64,000 nucleotides of DNA. Origin: JAXLQL01 sp046331625 (lineage in GTDB: Bacteria > Acidobacteriota > Terriglobia > Bryobacterales > Bryobacteraceae). The stretch lies in contig JAXLQL010000029.1 in NCBI GenBank assembly GCA_046331625.1, positions 28,898 to 92,897 of the forward strand, written 5' to 3'. The translations under genes and the position numbers were made by a program. Positions within the stretch are counted from its first letter, which is position 1; every line of letters starts with the position of its first letter. Below the pieces are notes generated by a model, which had not been told where the DNA came from, searched no databases, and worked only from the letters and a program-made list of their open reading frames with translations. Below, in pieces: positions 43,135 to 54,577 of the stretch.

Positions 43135-43210
43135 GGGGCTGTAGCTCAGCTGGGAGAGCGCCTGATTTGCATTCAGGAGGCCACCGGTTCGATCCCGGTC
43201 AGCTCCACCA
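43135..43210 (+). tRNA. tRNA-Ala (anticodon TGC)
   Basis: Cloverleaf with acceptor stem GGGGCTG/CAGCTCC, anticodon loop TTTGCAT and T-loop GTTCGATCC; CCA is encoded at the 3' end. First of two tRNAs in the 16S-23S spacer, before tRNA-Ile. Confidence 0.97.
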
Positions 43211-43217
43211 GTTTCGG

Positions 43218-43230
43218 TTTGCTCTTTCAA
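43218..43230 (+). promoter_or_regulatory. boxA-like antitermination element
   Basis: TTTGCTCTTTCAA between the two tRNAs resembles boxA (TGCTCTTTAACA) used for rRNA antitermination by Nus factors. Confidence 0.45.
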
Positions 43231-43249
43231 GGGTAAAACCAAGGCACAT

Positions 43250-43326
43250 GGGCCTGTAGCTCAGGTGGCTAGAGCGCACCCCTGATAAGGGTGAGGTCGT
43301 TAGTTCGACTCTAACCAGGCCCACCA
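43250..43326 (+). tRNA. tRNA-Ile (anticodon GAT)
   Basis: Acceptor stem GGGCCTG/CAGGCCC, anticodon loop CTGATAA with GAT, T-loop GTTCGACTC, CCA encoded. It follows tRNA-Ala, the reverse of the more frequent Ile-Ala order. Confidence 0.97.
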
Positions 43327-43407
43327 TACTTCCAAAAGCCGATTCAGCGGTCAGCCGCCGGTTAGCCTCGCAAGGGCTAGACGGGAGCTGAGCGTTGAAA
43401 CTCAGAC

Positions 43408-43420
43408 GATCTTTGACAAT
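43408..43420 (+). promoter_or_regulatory. boxA-like element before 23S
   Basis: GATCTTTGACAAT matches the usual form of boxA upstream of 23S (NTTCTTTGACAA). It lies about 140 bases before 23S. Confidence 0.45.
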
Positions 43421-43423
43421 CGA

Positions 43424-43435
43424 ATATTGATGGGC
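43424..43435 (+). other. Arm of long-range rRNA processing stem, 5' side
   Basis: ATATTGATGGGC, complementary to GCCCATCAATAT at 46550-46561 across the 23S gene. Further matches are CACAAGTAG (43442-43450) with CTACTTGTG (46540-46548), and AAATTTTATGGTCAAGC (43550-43566) with GCTTGACCATAAAATTT (46471-46487). Confidence 0.7.
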
Positions 43436-43558
43436 AATATACACAAGTAGCACCTAGATTAACGGACGGTGAAAAGCAATATACCGTCCAGCACGGCAAG
43501 CGTAAGCTTTCGGGAGTTCCGGCGGGCGAGCGCAGGCGGTGCCGCAAGTAAATTTTAT

Positions 43559-46480
<2,922 letters not shown>

Positions 46481-46577
46481 AAAATTTACTTGAAGCATTG
46501 CCCCGTCGCCCGACCTGGACGACGGTTGCACAATCCGCTCTACTTGTGAGCCCATCAATATCTCGCTTCAACCCTTT

Positions 46578-46691
<114 letters not shown>

Positions 46692-46704
46692 ATCAAATTC
46701 CTCG

Positions 46705-46737
46705 AACCCCGGCCCAGCAGCCGGGGTTTCGTGCTTT
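46705..46737 (+). terminator. Terminator of the rRNA operon
   Basis: AACCCCGGC, loop CCAGCA, GCCGGGGTT then TCGTGCTTT. The 9-bp stem is perfect and lies 13 bases after 5S. Confidence 0.85.
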
Positions 46738-46812
46738 CAGCCTCCGCTCGCGGCGTCAGCGCCTGCCGCCCGCTACGTGCGACAATAGATCCAGGAGTCC
46801 TCTCCGAACCCT

Positions 46813-49338
46813 GTGGCACAGCGCGATCCGTTTGCCTCGAACCCCAAGAAGAAAACTCCGCTGGCCGTGCGGATTAGCCAACTCGTCTTGGTCCACCCGG
46901 TGGGCCGAGCCGTACTGGCTGTATCGGTCTTCGGCTTCGCTACCATCTTCTTCAGCTTCGTCTACTTCTACTCCCACTACGCGAACCTCGTAGAGGAGAA
47001 GCTCCTCCGCGGACCCTACGCAACCACATCGCAACTGTTCGGCGCGCCGCAGGTGATCAATCTCGGCGACGAGGTCAGTTCGGCGGACATCATTGCCGCC
47101 CTCCACCGGTCCGGCTACAGCGAGAATCGCGCCAACCGCATGGGCTGGTATCAACGCCGCGACGACGGCATCGAGGTCTTCCCCGGGAGCGATTCCTACT
47201 TCCAACAGGAAGCCCACGTGCTCCGGTTCGACGGCCGCCGCGTGGCCCAGATCATCTCGCTTCGCGATAATACCGAACGAACCCAATTCTGGCTGGAACC
47301 CGAACTGATCACCAACCTCTTCGACCGCAACCGCGAGAAGCGCCGCATCATGAGCTTCCAGGACATCCCGCCGGTCATGAAGAACGCGGTTCTATCGGCC
47401 GAGGACAAGCGCTTTTTCTCGCACTCGGGTTTCGATCCGGTGCGCGTGCTCAAGTCCGCGTGGGTGGACCTCAAGGCCGGCAAGAACGTCCAAGGCGCAT
47501 CCACGCTCTCGATGCAAGTGGCGCGTATGCTGCTGCTCACCAACGAGCGCAGTTGGCGGCGCAAGATCCCCGAGATCCTCATCACCATCCACCTCGAGCG
47601 CAAGCTTTCGAAGGAAGAGGTGTTCGAGCACTACTGCAATCAGATCTACATCGGCCGCGTAGGCAGCTTCAATATCCACGGGTTCGGCGAAGGAGCGCAG
47701 GCTTACTTCGGCAAAGACATCCGGCAGTTGACCCTGCCCGAAGCCGCCACGCTGGCGGGCCTGGTGCAAGGGCCCAGCATCTACAATCCGTTCAAGTCGC
47801 CCGAGAAGGCCAAGGCTCGGCGCAACACGATTCTGATCATGATGCGCGAGAACGGCTACATCTCCGAAGAGCAGTATCAGGACGCGATCAAGGCGCCGCT
47901 CGGCATCGCGCAAGGCGGCACCGAGTCAGAGGATGCGCCTTATTTTGTCGACCTCGTGAACGACGAGTTGCAGGCGAAGTTTCAGGATCATGATTTTCAG
48001 GCCAACTCTTATCGGGTCTACACGTCGCTCGACATCAACCTGCAGAAGGCCGCCGCGGAAGCGATGAAGGCGGGGCTGAAGGAAGTGGACACGATTCTCG
48101 AAAAGAAGGGCCGCACGGCGGCCAAGGGCTGGCCGCAGGTACAGGCCGCACTGGTGGCTCTCGATCCGCAGACGGGCGAGGTGAAGGCTCTGATCGGCGG
48201 CCGCGACTACGGCACCAGTCAGCTCAATCGCACGCTCTCGAAGCGGATGCCGGGTTCGATCTTCAAGCCGTTCGTGTACGCGGCTGCGCTCGCTACTGGG
48301 CTGGAAGGCGGTCCGAACTCGCTCACTCCGGCTTCCACGGTATCGGACGAGCCCACAACGTTCTGGTTCGATGGCAAGCCCTACGAGCCGAACAACTACC
48401 ACAACCAGTTCAACGGCACGGTCACGATGCGGCAAGCGCTGCTGCGATCGATGAACGTGCCCACCGTGAAGTTCGCTGAGAAGATCGGTTACGGCACCGT
48501 GGCCGCTTACGCCCGCCGGGCAGGGTTGACAGGCGTCGGGGCCACGCCGGCCGCGGCGCTAGGATCCTACGACGCCCGGCCTCTCGACATGGCTGGCGCC
48601 TACACGGTGTTCGCCGCCCGCGGCATCTACAGCCAGCCCAACTGGGTCAAGATGATTCGCGACCAGGAAGGCAAAGTCATCTTCTCGGGCAAGCCGGTGC
48701 GCCGGCAGGCGATCGATCCGCGCGTTGCCTACATGATGGTGAACCTCATGGAAGGCGTCATCAACTCGGGCACGGGCGCCGGGGTTCGCGGGCGCGGATT
48801 CTCACTGCCAGTGGCTGGGAAAACCGGTACGTCGCACGATGGTTGGTTCGCTGGATTCACGTCGGAATTGCTGTGCGTGGTTTGGGTGGGCTATGACGAC
48901 AATCGCGACCTCGAGCTGGATGGCGCGCGCGCGGCGTTGCCGGTGTGGACCGAGTTCATGAAGCGCGCGCACAAGTTCCGGCCGTACCGGCGCGCGAGCG
49001 CCTTCTCGGCACCGGACGGAGTGGTTTCCGTCGACATCGATTCGGCCAGCGGCAAATTGGCTGGCGGATGCGGTGGGCAGATCCGGCCGGAGGTTTTCCT
49101 GGTGGGCACGCAGCCGCTCGAGACGTGCGGCGGCGGCGGTGGCACGCAGGTGGCCTCGTGGGATGCTCCGGAGCCTTCGCAGGGCGGTGGATCCTCCGAG
49201 CCGCGCCGCGTGGCTTCGCGCCAAGTGACGTCGATCCCGGTGTCGCCCCAACCGGTGCGGAGCGAGGAACCCGCTCAACAACAGCAGCAGGCGCCGAAGA
49301 AGGGATTGCTCGACCGCATTATTGGCGTCTTCCGCTAG
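46813..49338 (+). CDS. Class A penicillin-binding protein (PBP1b-like)
   Basis: 841 residues from GTG. One membrane helix (AVLAVSVFGFATIFFSFVYFY), then a UB2H-like domain (DEVSSADIIAALHRSGYSE), a glycosyltransferase 51 domain with the catalytic Glu197 (SAEDKRFFSHSGFDP) and GASTLSMQVARML. The transpeptidase has Ser482 in MPGSIFKP, SMN (about 546) and KTGTS (about 670). The C-terminus has a Cys pair (AGGCGG...LETC) and a Pro/Gln/Ser-rich tail. It polymerises and crosslinks peptidoglycan at the outer face of the inner membrane. Divergent from no gene; it follows the rRNA terminator. Confidence 0.95.
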   Translation: MAQRDPFASNPKKKTPLAVRISQLVLVHPVGRAVLAVSVFGFATIFFSFVYFYSHYANLVEEKLLRGPYATTSQLFGAPQVINLGDEVSSADIIAALHRSGYSENRANRMGWYQRRDDGIEVFPGSDSYFQQEAHVLRFDGRRVAQIISLRDNTERTQFWLEPELITNLFDRNREKRRIMSFQDIPPVMKNAVLSAEDKRFFSHSGFDPVRVLKSAWVDLKAGKNVQGASTLSMQVARMLLLTNERSWRRKIPEILITIHLERKLSKEEVFEHYCNQIYIGRVGSFNIHGFGEGAQAYFGKDIRQLTLPEAATLAGLVQGPSIYNPFKSPEKAKARRNTILIMMRENGYISEEQYQDAIKAPLGIAQGGTESEDAPYFVDLVNDELQAKFQDHDFQANSYRVYTSLDINLQKAAAEAMKAGLKEVDTILEKKGRTAAKGWPQVQAALVALDPQTGEVKALIGGRDYGTSQLNRTLSKRMPGSIFKPFVYAAALATGLEGGPNSLTPASTVSDEPTTFWFDGKPYEPNNYHNQFNGTVTMRQALLRSMNVPTVKFAEKIGYGTVAAYARRAGLTGVGATPAAALGSYDARPLDMAGAYTVFAARGIYSQPNWVKMIRDQEGKVIFSGKPVRRQAIDPRVAYMMVNLMEGVINSGTGAGVRGRGFSLPVAGKTGTSHDGWFAGFTSELLCVVWVGYDDNRDLELDGARAALPVWTEFMKRAHKFRPYRRASAFSAPDGVVSVDIDSASGKLAGGCGGQIRPEVFLVGTQPLETCGGGGGTQVASWDAPEPSQGGGSSEPRRVASRQVTSIPVSPQPVRSEEPAQQQQQAPKKGLLDRIIGVFR

Positions 49339-49451
49339 CAGCGCGTGGGGAGAAGTCCGCGTGCGACGGATGCCAGATCTGCGCCCGAAGGCGAGGCGTG
49401 GGGAGGAAACGGTGGTGGCACGGCGGGCCGTCTGCTTCGTTACGGATCCCG

Positions 49452-49457
49452 TACAAT
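49452..49457 (+). promoter_or_regulatory. Candidate -10 box for the TPR gene
   Basis: TACAAT 18 bases before the ATG at 49476, with AGGAG between, so this transcript has a normal short leader. A -35 is not obvious. Confidence 0.35.
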
Positions 49458-49475
49458 AGGGGCAGGAGTGTCGAC

Positions 49476-50228
49476 ATGAAGTACGTCCTCATCCTCGGAC
49501 CGGTGCTGCTATGGGGTCAGGCCGGGCAGCCGCCGCTCGTTGCCAGCGCGGGAAGGTCCATGCCTGCGGCCTCGCCCACGCTGACGCCCGAGTCGCGCGG
49601 CGACATCGCGATGGCGCGCAAGGACTATCGCGGAGCCATCGACTACTACAAGGCGATCACGCCGGTTACTCACGTCTCACTCAACAAGATGGGGATCGCC
49701 TATCATCAGATGACCGATCTCGCTAGCGCCAAGCGCCACTACGAGCGGGCCATCAAGATGAAGCCCGACTACGCCGAGGCGATCAACAATCTCGGCACCG
49801 TCTACTATGCGGTGAAGAGCTACCGGCGGGCGGTGAACCAATACAATCGCGCTTTGAAGATCACGCCGAATTCGGCGAGCGTCTACTCGAACCTGGGGAC
49901 CGCGTGGTTCGCGCGCAAGAATTATCCTCGGGCGGCCGAGTGCTACGAGAAGGCGCTACAGCTCGATCCGGAAGTGTTCGAACACCGCGGCACCAACGGC
50001 GTGCTGCTGCAGGAACGCAGCGTCGACGAGCGCGCCAAGTTCCACTTCTACATGGCGAAGACTTACGCCAAGGCGGGAATGAACGATCGTGCTCTGGCCT
50101 ACATGCGAAAAGCCCTCGAAGAGGGATTCAAAGAACGGCAGCGTTTCGTGGAGGATCCGGAATTCGCCGGGCTCCAGCAGGTGCCGGAGTTCCAGGAACT
50201 GCTCAAGCTCGAGCCTCGCGTTCTGTAG
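49476..50228 (+). CDS. Secreted TPR-repeat protein
   Basis: 250 residues from ATG 49476; AGGAG lies 8 bases before. Signal peptide to about WGQAG. Three to four TPR units follow: SLNKMGIAYHQMTDLASAKR, AEAINNLGTVYYAVKSYRRA, ASVYSNLGTAWFARKNYPRA, then one near KFHFYMAKTYAKAGMNDRAL. TPRs form a superhelix that binds peptides or proteins. The last part overlaps the next gene by 140 bases in another frame. A role with the next TPR lipoprotein in one complex is likely. Confidence 0.75.
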   Translation: MKYVLILGPVLLWGQAGQPPLVASAGRSMPAASPTLTPESRGDIAMARKDYRGAIDYYKAITPVTHVSLNKMGIAYHQMTDLASAKRHYERAIKMKPDYAEAINNLGTVYYAVKSYRRAVNQYNRALKITPNSASVYSNLGTAWFARKNYPRAAECYEKALQLDPEVFEHRGTNGVLLQERSVDERAKFHFYMAKTYAKAGMNDRALAYMRKALEEGFKERQRFVEDPEFAGLQQVPEFQELLKLEPRVL

Positions 50229-51873
50229 CGCCCTTCTACTCGCGCTGCTGGGTTCGTGCCGAAGCGAACCGCGTCCGGCGGTGGAGCGCGTGGCGATCAT
50301 CCCATTCGAAAACCAGAGCGCGAGCCGGGAAATCGACTGGGCGGGGCTGGCGATTGCGCAGTTGACCGCTAGCGCGGCGGTGGGAGGCAAGTCGCTGCAT
50401 GTGTTTGTTGCGGCCGATACGAACGAGGCGTTCCGGGGCAGGGCATCGCGCATCGTCACCGGTTCGATCTCGGGGACCGGCAACACGCTCACGCTTTCTG
50501 GCGTGATCCAGGACGGGCGCGTGCGCACGGTTGCGCCACTCTCGCTGAGTGGTGACGCTCTGACGATCACGCGCCAGTTGGCTCGACAGCTCCAGCCCGA
50601 TTCGCGCGAGCTCACGGCGAAGTCCTCGGAGGCGGTGCAACTGTTCGGACAGGCGCAGACCGCGGCGTCGCCGCAGCAGGCAGCAGCGATGCTCGAGCAG
50701 TGCGTGGCGCGCGATCCGGGATTCGTCGAAGGGCAATTGGCCCTGGCGCGGCTGCGGGGGGCGCCACCGAGCCTGCCCGGCGGCGCCAAGCTCGATCCCA
50801 TCGATTCGGCGCGAGTGCAGTTGGCGCAGGCTCGCACGGATGCGGATCGAATCGGCGCGGCAGAACGCCTGGCGGGAGTGCTGCCCGCCGATCCCGAGCC
50901 TGCCGCCGCTGCCGGCATGATCTTTCTTCGCGAGCGTCAGTACGAACGCAGCATGGTCTGGCTGCGCAAGGCGACGCTCGTGGATCCGGATGCGGCCGAG
51001 CACTGGAACACGCTCTCCTACGTGCAAGCCTATGCGGGGAACTTGTCCGAAGCCGTGGCGAGCAACGCCGAGTACGCGAAACGAATCTCCGGGGGCAATG
51101 CCAGCGATTCGCTCGGAGAAATCTACTTCATGCACGGTAAGTTCGCCGAGGCTGAGAAGGCATTCCTCGAGGCCTACCAGAAGCAGCCGGACCTGCTCGG
51201 CTACGCGACGCTCCGCAAAGCCGCGCTCGCCCGGCGGAGCGCCGGGGATGCCAAGGGCGCGGATGCGATCTTCCAGCGGTACCTCGATGCGCAATCGCAG
51301 AATCCGCTGCGCGAAGTGTTCGCTGCGCAGTGGGAGTACTCGGCTGGCAATGCTCCCCAAGCGATTTCGCGTCTCGAGAAGTTCGCACGCGAGAAGAACG
51401 CCTCGGCTGCGTGGTCGCAATTGGCGGTGTGGCGGCGGATCGGCGGTGGCTCGGGAACGGAGGAAGCGAAGAAGTCGCTCGAGACGGCGGCTGCGGGCCG
51501 AGACCGGTTATCCGCCGCGCTCGCGTACTTCGTGACGATGTCGCCGGCCGCGCCGGCTGAGTGGCGCTCGCGTGCCGAGCGCACGTTCCCGCAGGGGACC
51601 GATCCTCAGATGCGAACGGGAGTGCTCGCCTACGGGCTGCTGATGGATCGGCATTTCGCCGATGCAGTGCCTCCACTCACAGCGTTGTGGAAAGGGGGGC
51701 CGGTGATCGGGGCGAACGAGTGGGCCGTTCCCTTGGCATGGGCGTTGGCGCAGACGGGAAAACCGGGGGAAGCGCGGGATCTGCTGAAGTATTGGCCGAT
51801 TCCGGATTCGCTGGCGGAATCGATATTCTCAGCTTGGATGACGGCGAAGGTTCCGCAGTTGCGGAAGCTGTGA
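50089..51873 (+). CDS. TPR-repeat lipoprotein with an N-terminal TolB-like part (start uncertain)
   Basis: 594 residues if it starts at GTG 50089, the only start codon in frame before the lipobox, but this puts a 40-residue pre-sequence before LAFCSALLLALLGSC, so the true start is unclear. A frameshift near 50200 or use of a rare start is possible. The mature protein begins CRSEPRPAVERVAIIPF, like TolB-type N-terminal domains (residues about 65-150). Then come TPR units: AAEHWNTLSYVQAYAGNLSE, GEIYFMHGKFAEAEKAFLEA, RRSAGDAKGADAIFQRYLDA. A lipid-anchored outer- or inner-membrane protein. Coupled to the TPR gene before it. Confidence 0.55.
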   Translation: MLWPTCEKPSKRDSKNGSVSWRIRNSPGSSRCRSSRNCSSSSLAFCSALLLALLGSCRSEPRPAVERVAIIPFENQSASREIDWAGLAIAQLTASAAVGGKSLHVFVAADTNEAFRGRASRIVTGSISGTGNTLTLSGVIQDGRVRTVAPLSLSGDALTITRQLARQLQPDSRELTAKSSEAVQLFGQAQTAASPQQAAAMLEQCVARDPGFVEGQLALARLRGAPPSLPGGAKLDPIDSARVQLAQARTDADRIGAAERLAGVLPADPEPAAAAGMIFLRERQYERSMVWLRKATLVDPDAAEHWNTLSYVQAYAGNLSEAVASNAEYAKRISGGNASDSLGEIYFMHGKFAEAEKAFLEAYQKQPDLLGYATLRKAALARRSAGDAKGADAIFQRYLDAQSQNPLREVFAAQWEYSAGNAPQAISRLEKFAREKNASAAWSQLAVWRRIGGGSGTEEAKKSLETAAAGRDRLSAALAYFVTMSPAAPAEWRSRAERTFPQGTDPQMRTGVLAYGLLMDRHFADAVPPLTALWKGGPVIGANEWAVPLAWALAQTGKPGEARDLLKYWPIPDSLAESIFSAWMTAKVPQLRKL

Positions 51874-51883
51874 TGGCGCTATG

Positions 51884-52318
51884 CTACTTACGCGCCCAGG
51901 GCCGGGCGGGCACGCCACGGTCGCGGTCCACCACCCGATCGTAAAGATGGAGTTCGTTAGTGGAGCCGAGCCCTTCGTTGTAGAAGCTGGTGAGGCCGAG
52001 GGCTTCCCGCAGGTCTTCGCCGAAGGCGTGGAGCTCCTTCAAGTGCTCGGCGCGAGCGGGAACACGAACGCCCGAATGTGTTTGAAACACTTTCTGGTAA
52101 CCCACGTCCACCAGCACGCCGATATCATCCTTGATGAGCACGCCCGGATGCTCGATTGACACCTTGCCTTCGCCCGCGTCACTGAGATTGGCCGCGATCC
52201 CGTTGCGTGACGCGCGGGTCTTTCCACCCGCGGACTGCACCTGGAATCCGGCGCTACGCGCCATCTCGCATCGATCGGAAAATGTGTACTCTTTCGGCTT
52301 TTGGTGGCGGAAGAACAT
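51884..52318 (-). CDS. Small protein of unknown function, leaderless type
   Basis: 144 residues from ATG 52318; an ATG 3 codons upstream (52327) is in frame, but a TATAAT lies exactly 7 bases before 52318, so 52318 fits a leaderless transcript. The protein has no signal peptide or helix: it starts FFRHQKPKEYTFSDRCE, has KTRASRNGIAANLSDAGEGK, VSIEHPGVLIKDDIGVLVDV and LGLTSFYNEGLGSTNELHLY. Not recognised. It diverges from glpK with both starts less than 25 bases apart. Confidence 0.55.
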   Translation of the reverse strand: MFFRHQKPKEYTFSDRCEMARSAGFQVQSAGGKTRASRNGIAANLSDAGEGKVSIEHPGVLIKDDIGVLVDVGYQKVFQTHSGVRVPARAEHLKELHAFGEDLREALGLTSFYNEGLGSTNELHLYDRVVDRDRGVPARPWARK

Positions 52319-52325
52319 CTGACCC

Positions 52326-52335
52326 ATTATAAAAT
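52326..52335. promoter_or_regulatory. Overlapping bidirectional -10 region between glpK and 51884
   Basis: Plus strand ATTATAAAAT: for glpK TATAAA (52328-52333) ends 8 bases before its ATG at 52342; for the minus-strand gene TATAAT (52326-52331) ends 7 bases before its ATG at 52318. The two starts also lie in an inverted repeat, GACCCAT (52321-52327) and ATGGGTC (52342-52348). Confidence 0.5.
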
Positions 52336-52341
52336 GCCGAG

Positions 52342-53811
52342 ATGGGTCATATCCTGTCTCTCGACGAAGGCACCTCATCGGCTCGCGCCGCGCTCTATGA
52401 TCGCGAAGGCTGCAGGGTCGCCATGGAAGCCAATGCTTTCGAAAGCCGCTATCCGAACCCGGGATGGGTAGAGCAGGATCCTGTCGCGATCTGGCACGCG
52501 CAGATCGACGCCGCTCGGCGCACGCTCGCCAGGGCCGGTAATCCTCCGGTGGACGCGATCGGCATCACGAATCAGCGCGAGACCACCGTGGTTTGGGATC
52601 GCACGACCGGCGAGCCCGTGGCTCCAGCGATCGTTTGGCAATGCCGCCGCACGGCGGACTTCTGCAATCGCCTCGCCGCTTCCGCCGAGGCGGCATCGGT
52701 GACAGCGAAGACCGGCCTTGTGATCGATGCGTACTTTTCGGGCAGCAAGATCCGCTGGATTCTCGACAACGTCGCCGGCGCTCGCGAACGGGCGCGGCAA
52801 GGCGATCTCTTATTCGGAAACATCGACACGTGGCTCATCTGGAAGCTGACGGATGGACGTGTGCACGTGACGGATCCATCCAATGCATCTCGAACGATGC
52901 TGATGAATCTCGACTCGGGCGATTGGGACGCGGACCTGCTCCGCCTGTTCGAGATTCCCGCGTCGATGATGCCGAGGATCGTGCCTTCGAGCGGTGTTTG
53001 CGGAGTAGCTTCCGCGCCGCATCTGGGCGCGGAGATTCCGATCGCGGGTATCGCCGGAGATCAGCAGGCGGCGCTCTTCGGGCAGGCGTGTTTTCGGCCT
53101 GGGCTTTCCAAAAACACGTATGGCACAGGATGTTTCGCGCTGCTGCACACGGGCGGTGTGAAGCCTGTATCGCGGAACAAGCTGTTGGCCACGCGGGCGG
53201 CGTCCACCGATCGAAGCGCGCAGTTCGCTGTGGAGGGCAGCGTGTTCGTCGCCGGAGCCGCGGTGCAATGGTTGCGCGATCAGATGGGCCTCATCGGATC
53301 GGCGGCGGAATCGGCGCAGGTGGCCGCGTCGGTGCCCGACAACGGCGGTGTGTACATGGTACCGGCGTTCGTCGGAATGGGCGCGCCCTACTGGGACATG
53401 AATGCGCGCGGGCTGATCGCGGGGCTGACACGCGCTTCATCGAAGGCGCATATCGTTCGCGCTGCGCTCGAGTCGATCGCCTATCAGACGCGCGACCTCG
53501 TGGAAGCCATGGAAGCCGACTCGGGCGAGAAGCTGCGCGAGCTTCGTGTGGATGGCGGCGCGACGGCGAACGATTTCCTGATGCAGTTCCAAGCCGATGT
53601 GCTCGGGACACCGATCGTGCGTCCGGCCGATATCGAGACCACGGCGCTCGGAGCCGCGTATTTGGCGGGCTTGGCGACGGGGTTCTGGAAATCGGCGAGT
53701 GAGGTGGAATCGTTCTGGCGGGTGGATCGGAAGTTCGAGCCCGCTATCAGTGACGACGTTCGGGAAGGCTTGTACGCGGGTTGGAAGAACGCGGTACGGA
53801 GGGCCTTGTAG
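52342..53811 (+). CDS. glpK: Glycerol kinase
   Basis: 489 residues, FGGY family. Conserved blocks: SLDEGTSSARAALYD, IGITNQRETTVVWDRTTGEP, PAIVWQCRRTA, KIRWILDN, GNIDTWLIWKLTDG, GIAGDQQAALFGQ, YGTGCFALLHTG, FVGMGAPYWDMNARG, VDGGATANDFLMQFQADVLG. It phosphorylates glycerol for lipid and energy metabolism in the cytoplasm. No glycerol facilitator or glp repressor sits beside it. Start ATG overlaps a bidirectional -10 region. Confidence 0.95.
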   Translation: MGHILSLDEGTSSARAALYDREGCRVAMEANAFESRYPNPGWVEQDPVAIWHAQIDAARRTLARAGNPPVDAIGITNQRETTVVWDRTTGEPVAPAIVWQCRRTADFCNRLAASAEAASVTAKTGLVIDAYFSGSKIRWILDNVAGARERARQGDLLFGNIDTWLIWKLTDGRVHVTDPSNASRTMLMNLDSGDWDADLLRLFEIPASMMPRIVPSSGVCGVASAPHLGAEIPIAGIAGDQQAALFGQACFRPGLSKNTYGTGCFALLHTGGVKPVSRNKLLATRAASTDRSAQFAVEGSVFVAGAAVQWLRDQMGLIGSAAESAQVAASVPDNGGVYMVPAFVGMGAPYWDMNARGLIAGLTRASSKAHIVRAALESIAYQTRDLVEAMEADSGEKLRELRVDGGATANDFLMQFQADVLGTPIVRPADIETTALGAAYLAGLATGFWKSASEVESFWRVDRKFEPAISDDVREGLYAGWKNAVRRAL

Positions 53812-53882
53812 CGCGGGCACTGAAGGGCCCGCCGGCACGCAAAAGCGTGGGCATATCCGGGGCCTGAAACTCGGTGCCCGCG

Positions 53883-53929
53883 CCGGAAGCGGGACTGAAG
53901 TCCCGCGCAGGCTGAAAGCCTGCCCCACA
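53883..53929. repeat. REP-like double-hairpin element
   Basis: Same as at 32755: GCGGGACTGAAGTCCCGC, then GCAGGCTGAAAGCCTGC, then CCCACAT. Lies between glpK and the alpha/beta hydrolase gene, which converge. Confidence 0.8.
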
Positions 53930-53932
53930 TCT

Positions 53933-54550
53933 CTACTGGTTCAAAAAGTCGATGAAGGCCGCGCAGAAAGTGAGATCGCGGCCGCGTTTGAGGTCGTGTC
54001 CCGCGCCTTCGATCACGAGCAATCGGGTCCTTGCCGGAATGAGCGCGAGTGCGGTCTCCATCTCGTCGCGAGTCCCGAAGTCGTCTCGGCTGCCGTGCGC
54101 GAACAGCGCGGGAACCCGCAACTGCGGAAGATGCGCCGTGCGCAACTGAGCGGGCTTCCCCGGCGGATGCAACGGATACGAGAGCAACAGCAGCGCCGGT
54201 GCAACCGCGGGATCCTCGGCAGCAAGCATGGTCGCCTGGCGGCCGCCGTACGAGTGCCCACCGAGAAACACGCGCCCCTGCACGATTCGCTGCACCGCAT
54301 CCACGGCGCGGCGCAAGCCTTCGCGATCGCGAGCAGCGTCGGCCGGGCGCGGCGGACCGGCGTGCGCTCGGCGAAACGGCAGATCGCAGCGAAGCACGAC
54401 GAGCCCGAGCCGCACGAACTCCTCCGCTACGGCCACCAACAAAGGCGCGCGGCTGTTCGATCCCGCGCCATGGGCGAGGACAATCGCGTCTTGGCCGCTG
54501 CCGGGATGGTAGAAACCGTGGACGTCATTTTCCTGGAACTCGTGGAACAC
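53933..54550 (-). CDS. Alpha/beta hydrolase (KANL3/Tex30-like)
   Basis: 205 residues from GTG 54550. Motifs: IVLAHGAGSNSRAPLL at the N-terminus (oxyanion loop), LGGHSYGGRQATML (Ser nucleophile), FAHGSRDDFGT (Asp) and GAGHDLKRG (His). The AHGAG and short length are typical of the KANL3/Tex30-type group, not of lipases. The minus gene starts 27 bases from the plus zinc-ribbon gene; TACACT lies 9 bases before the GTG, so the transcript may be leaderless. Substrate unknown. Confidence 0.78.
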   Translation of the reverse strand: MFHEFQENDVHGFYHPGSGQDAIVLAHGAGSNSRAPLLVAVAEEFVRLGLVVLRCDLPFRRAHAGPPRPADAARDREGLRRAVDAVQRIVQGRVFLGGHSYGGRQATMLAAEDPAVAPALLLLSYPLHPPGKPAQLRTAHLPQLRVPALFAHGSRDDFGTRDEMETALALIPARTRLLVIEGAGHDLKRGRDLTFCAAFIDFLNQ

Positions 54551-54563
54551 GATTCCGTCAGTG

Positions 54564-54569
54564 TACGAT
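54564..54569 (+). promoter_or_regulatory. Candidate leaderless -10 box for the zinc-ribbon gene
   Basis: TACGAT, 8 nt, then the ATG at 54578. On the minus strand TACACT (54560-54565) lies 9 nt before the GTG at 54550. Confidence 0.4.
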
Positions 54570-54577
54570 GAACCCTT

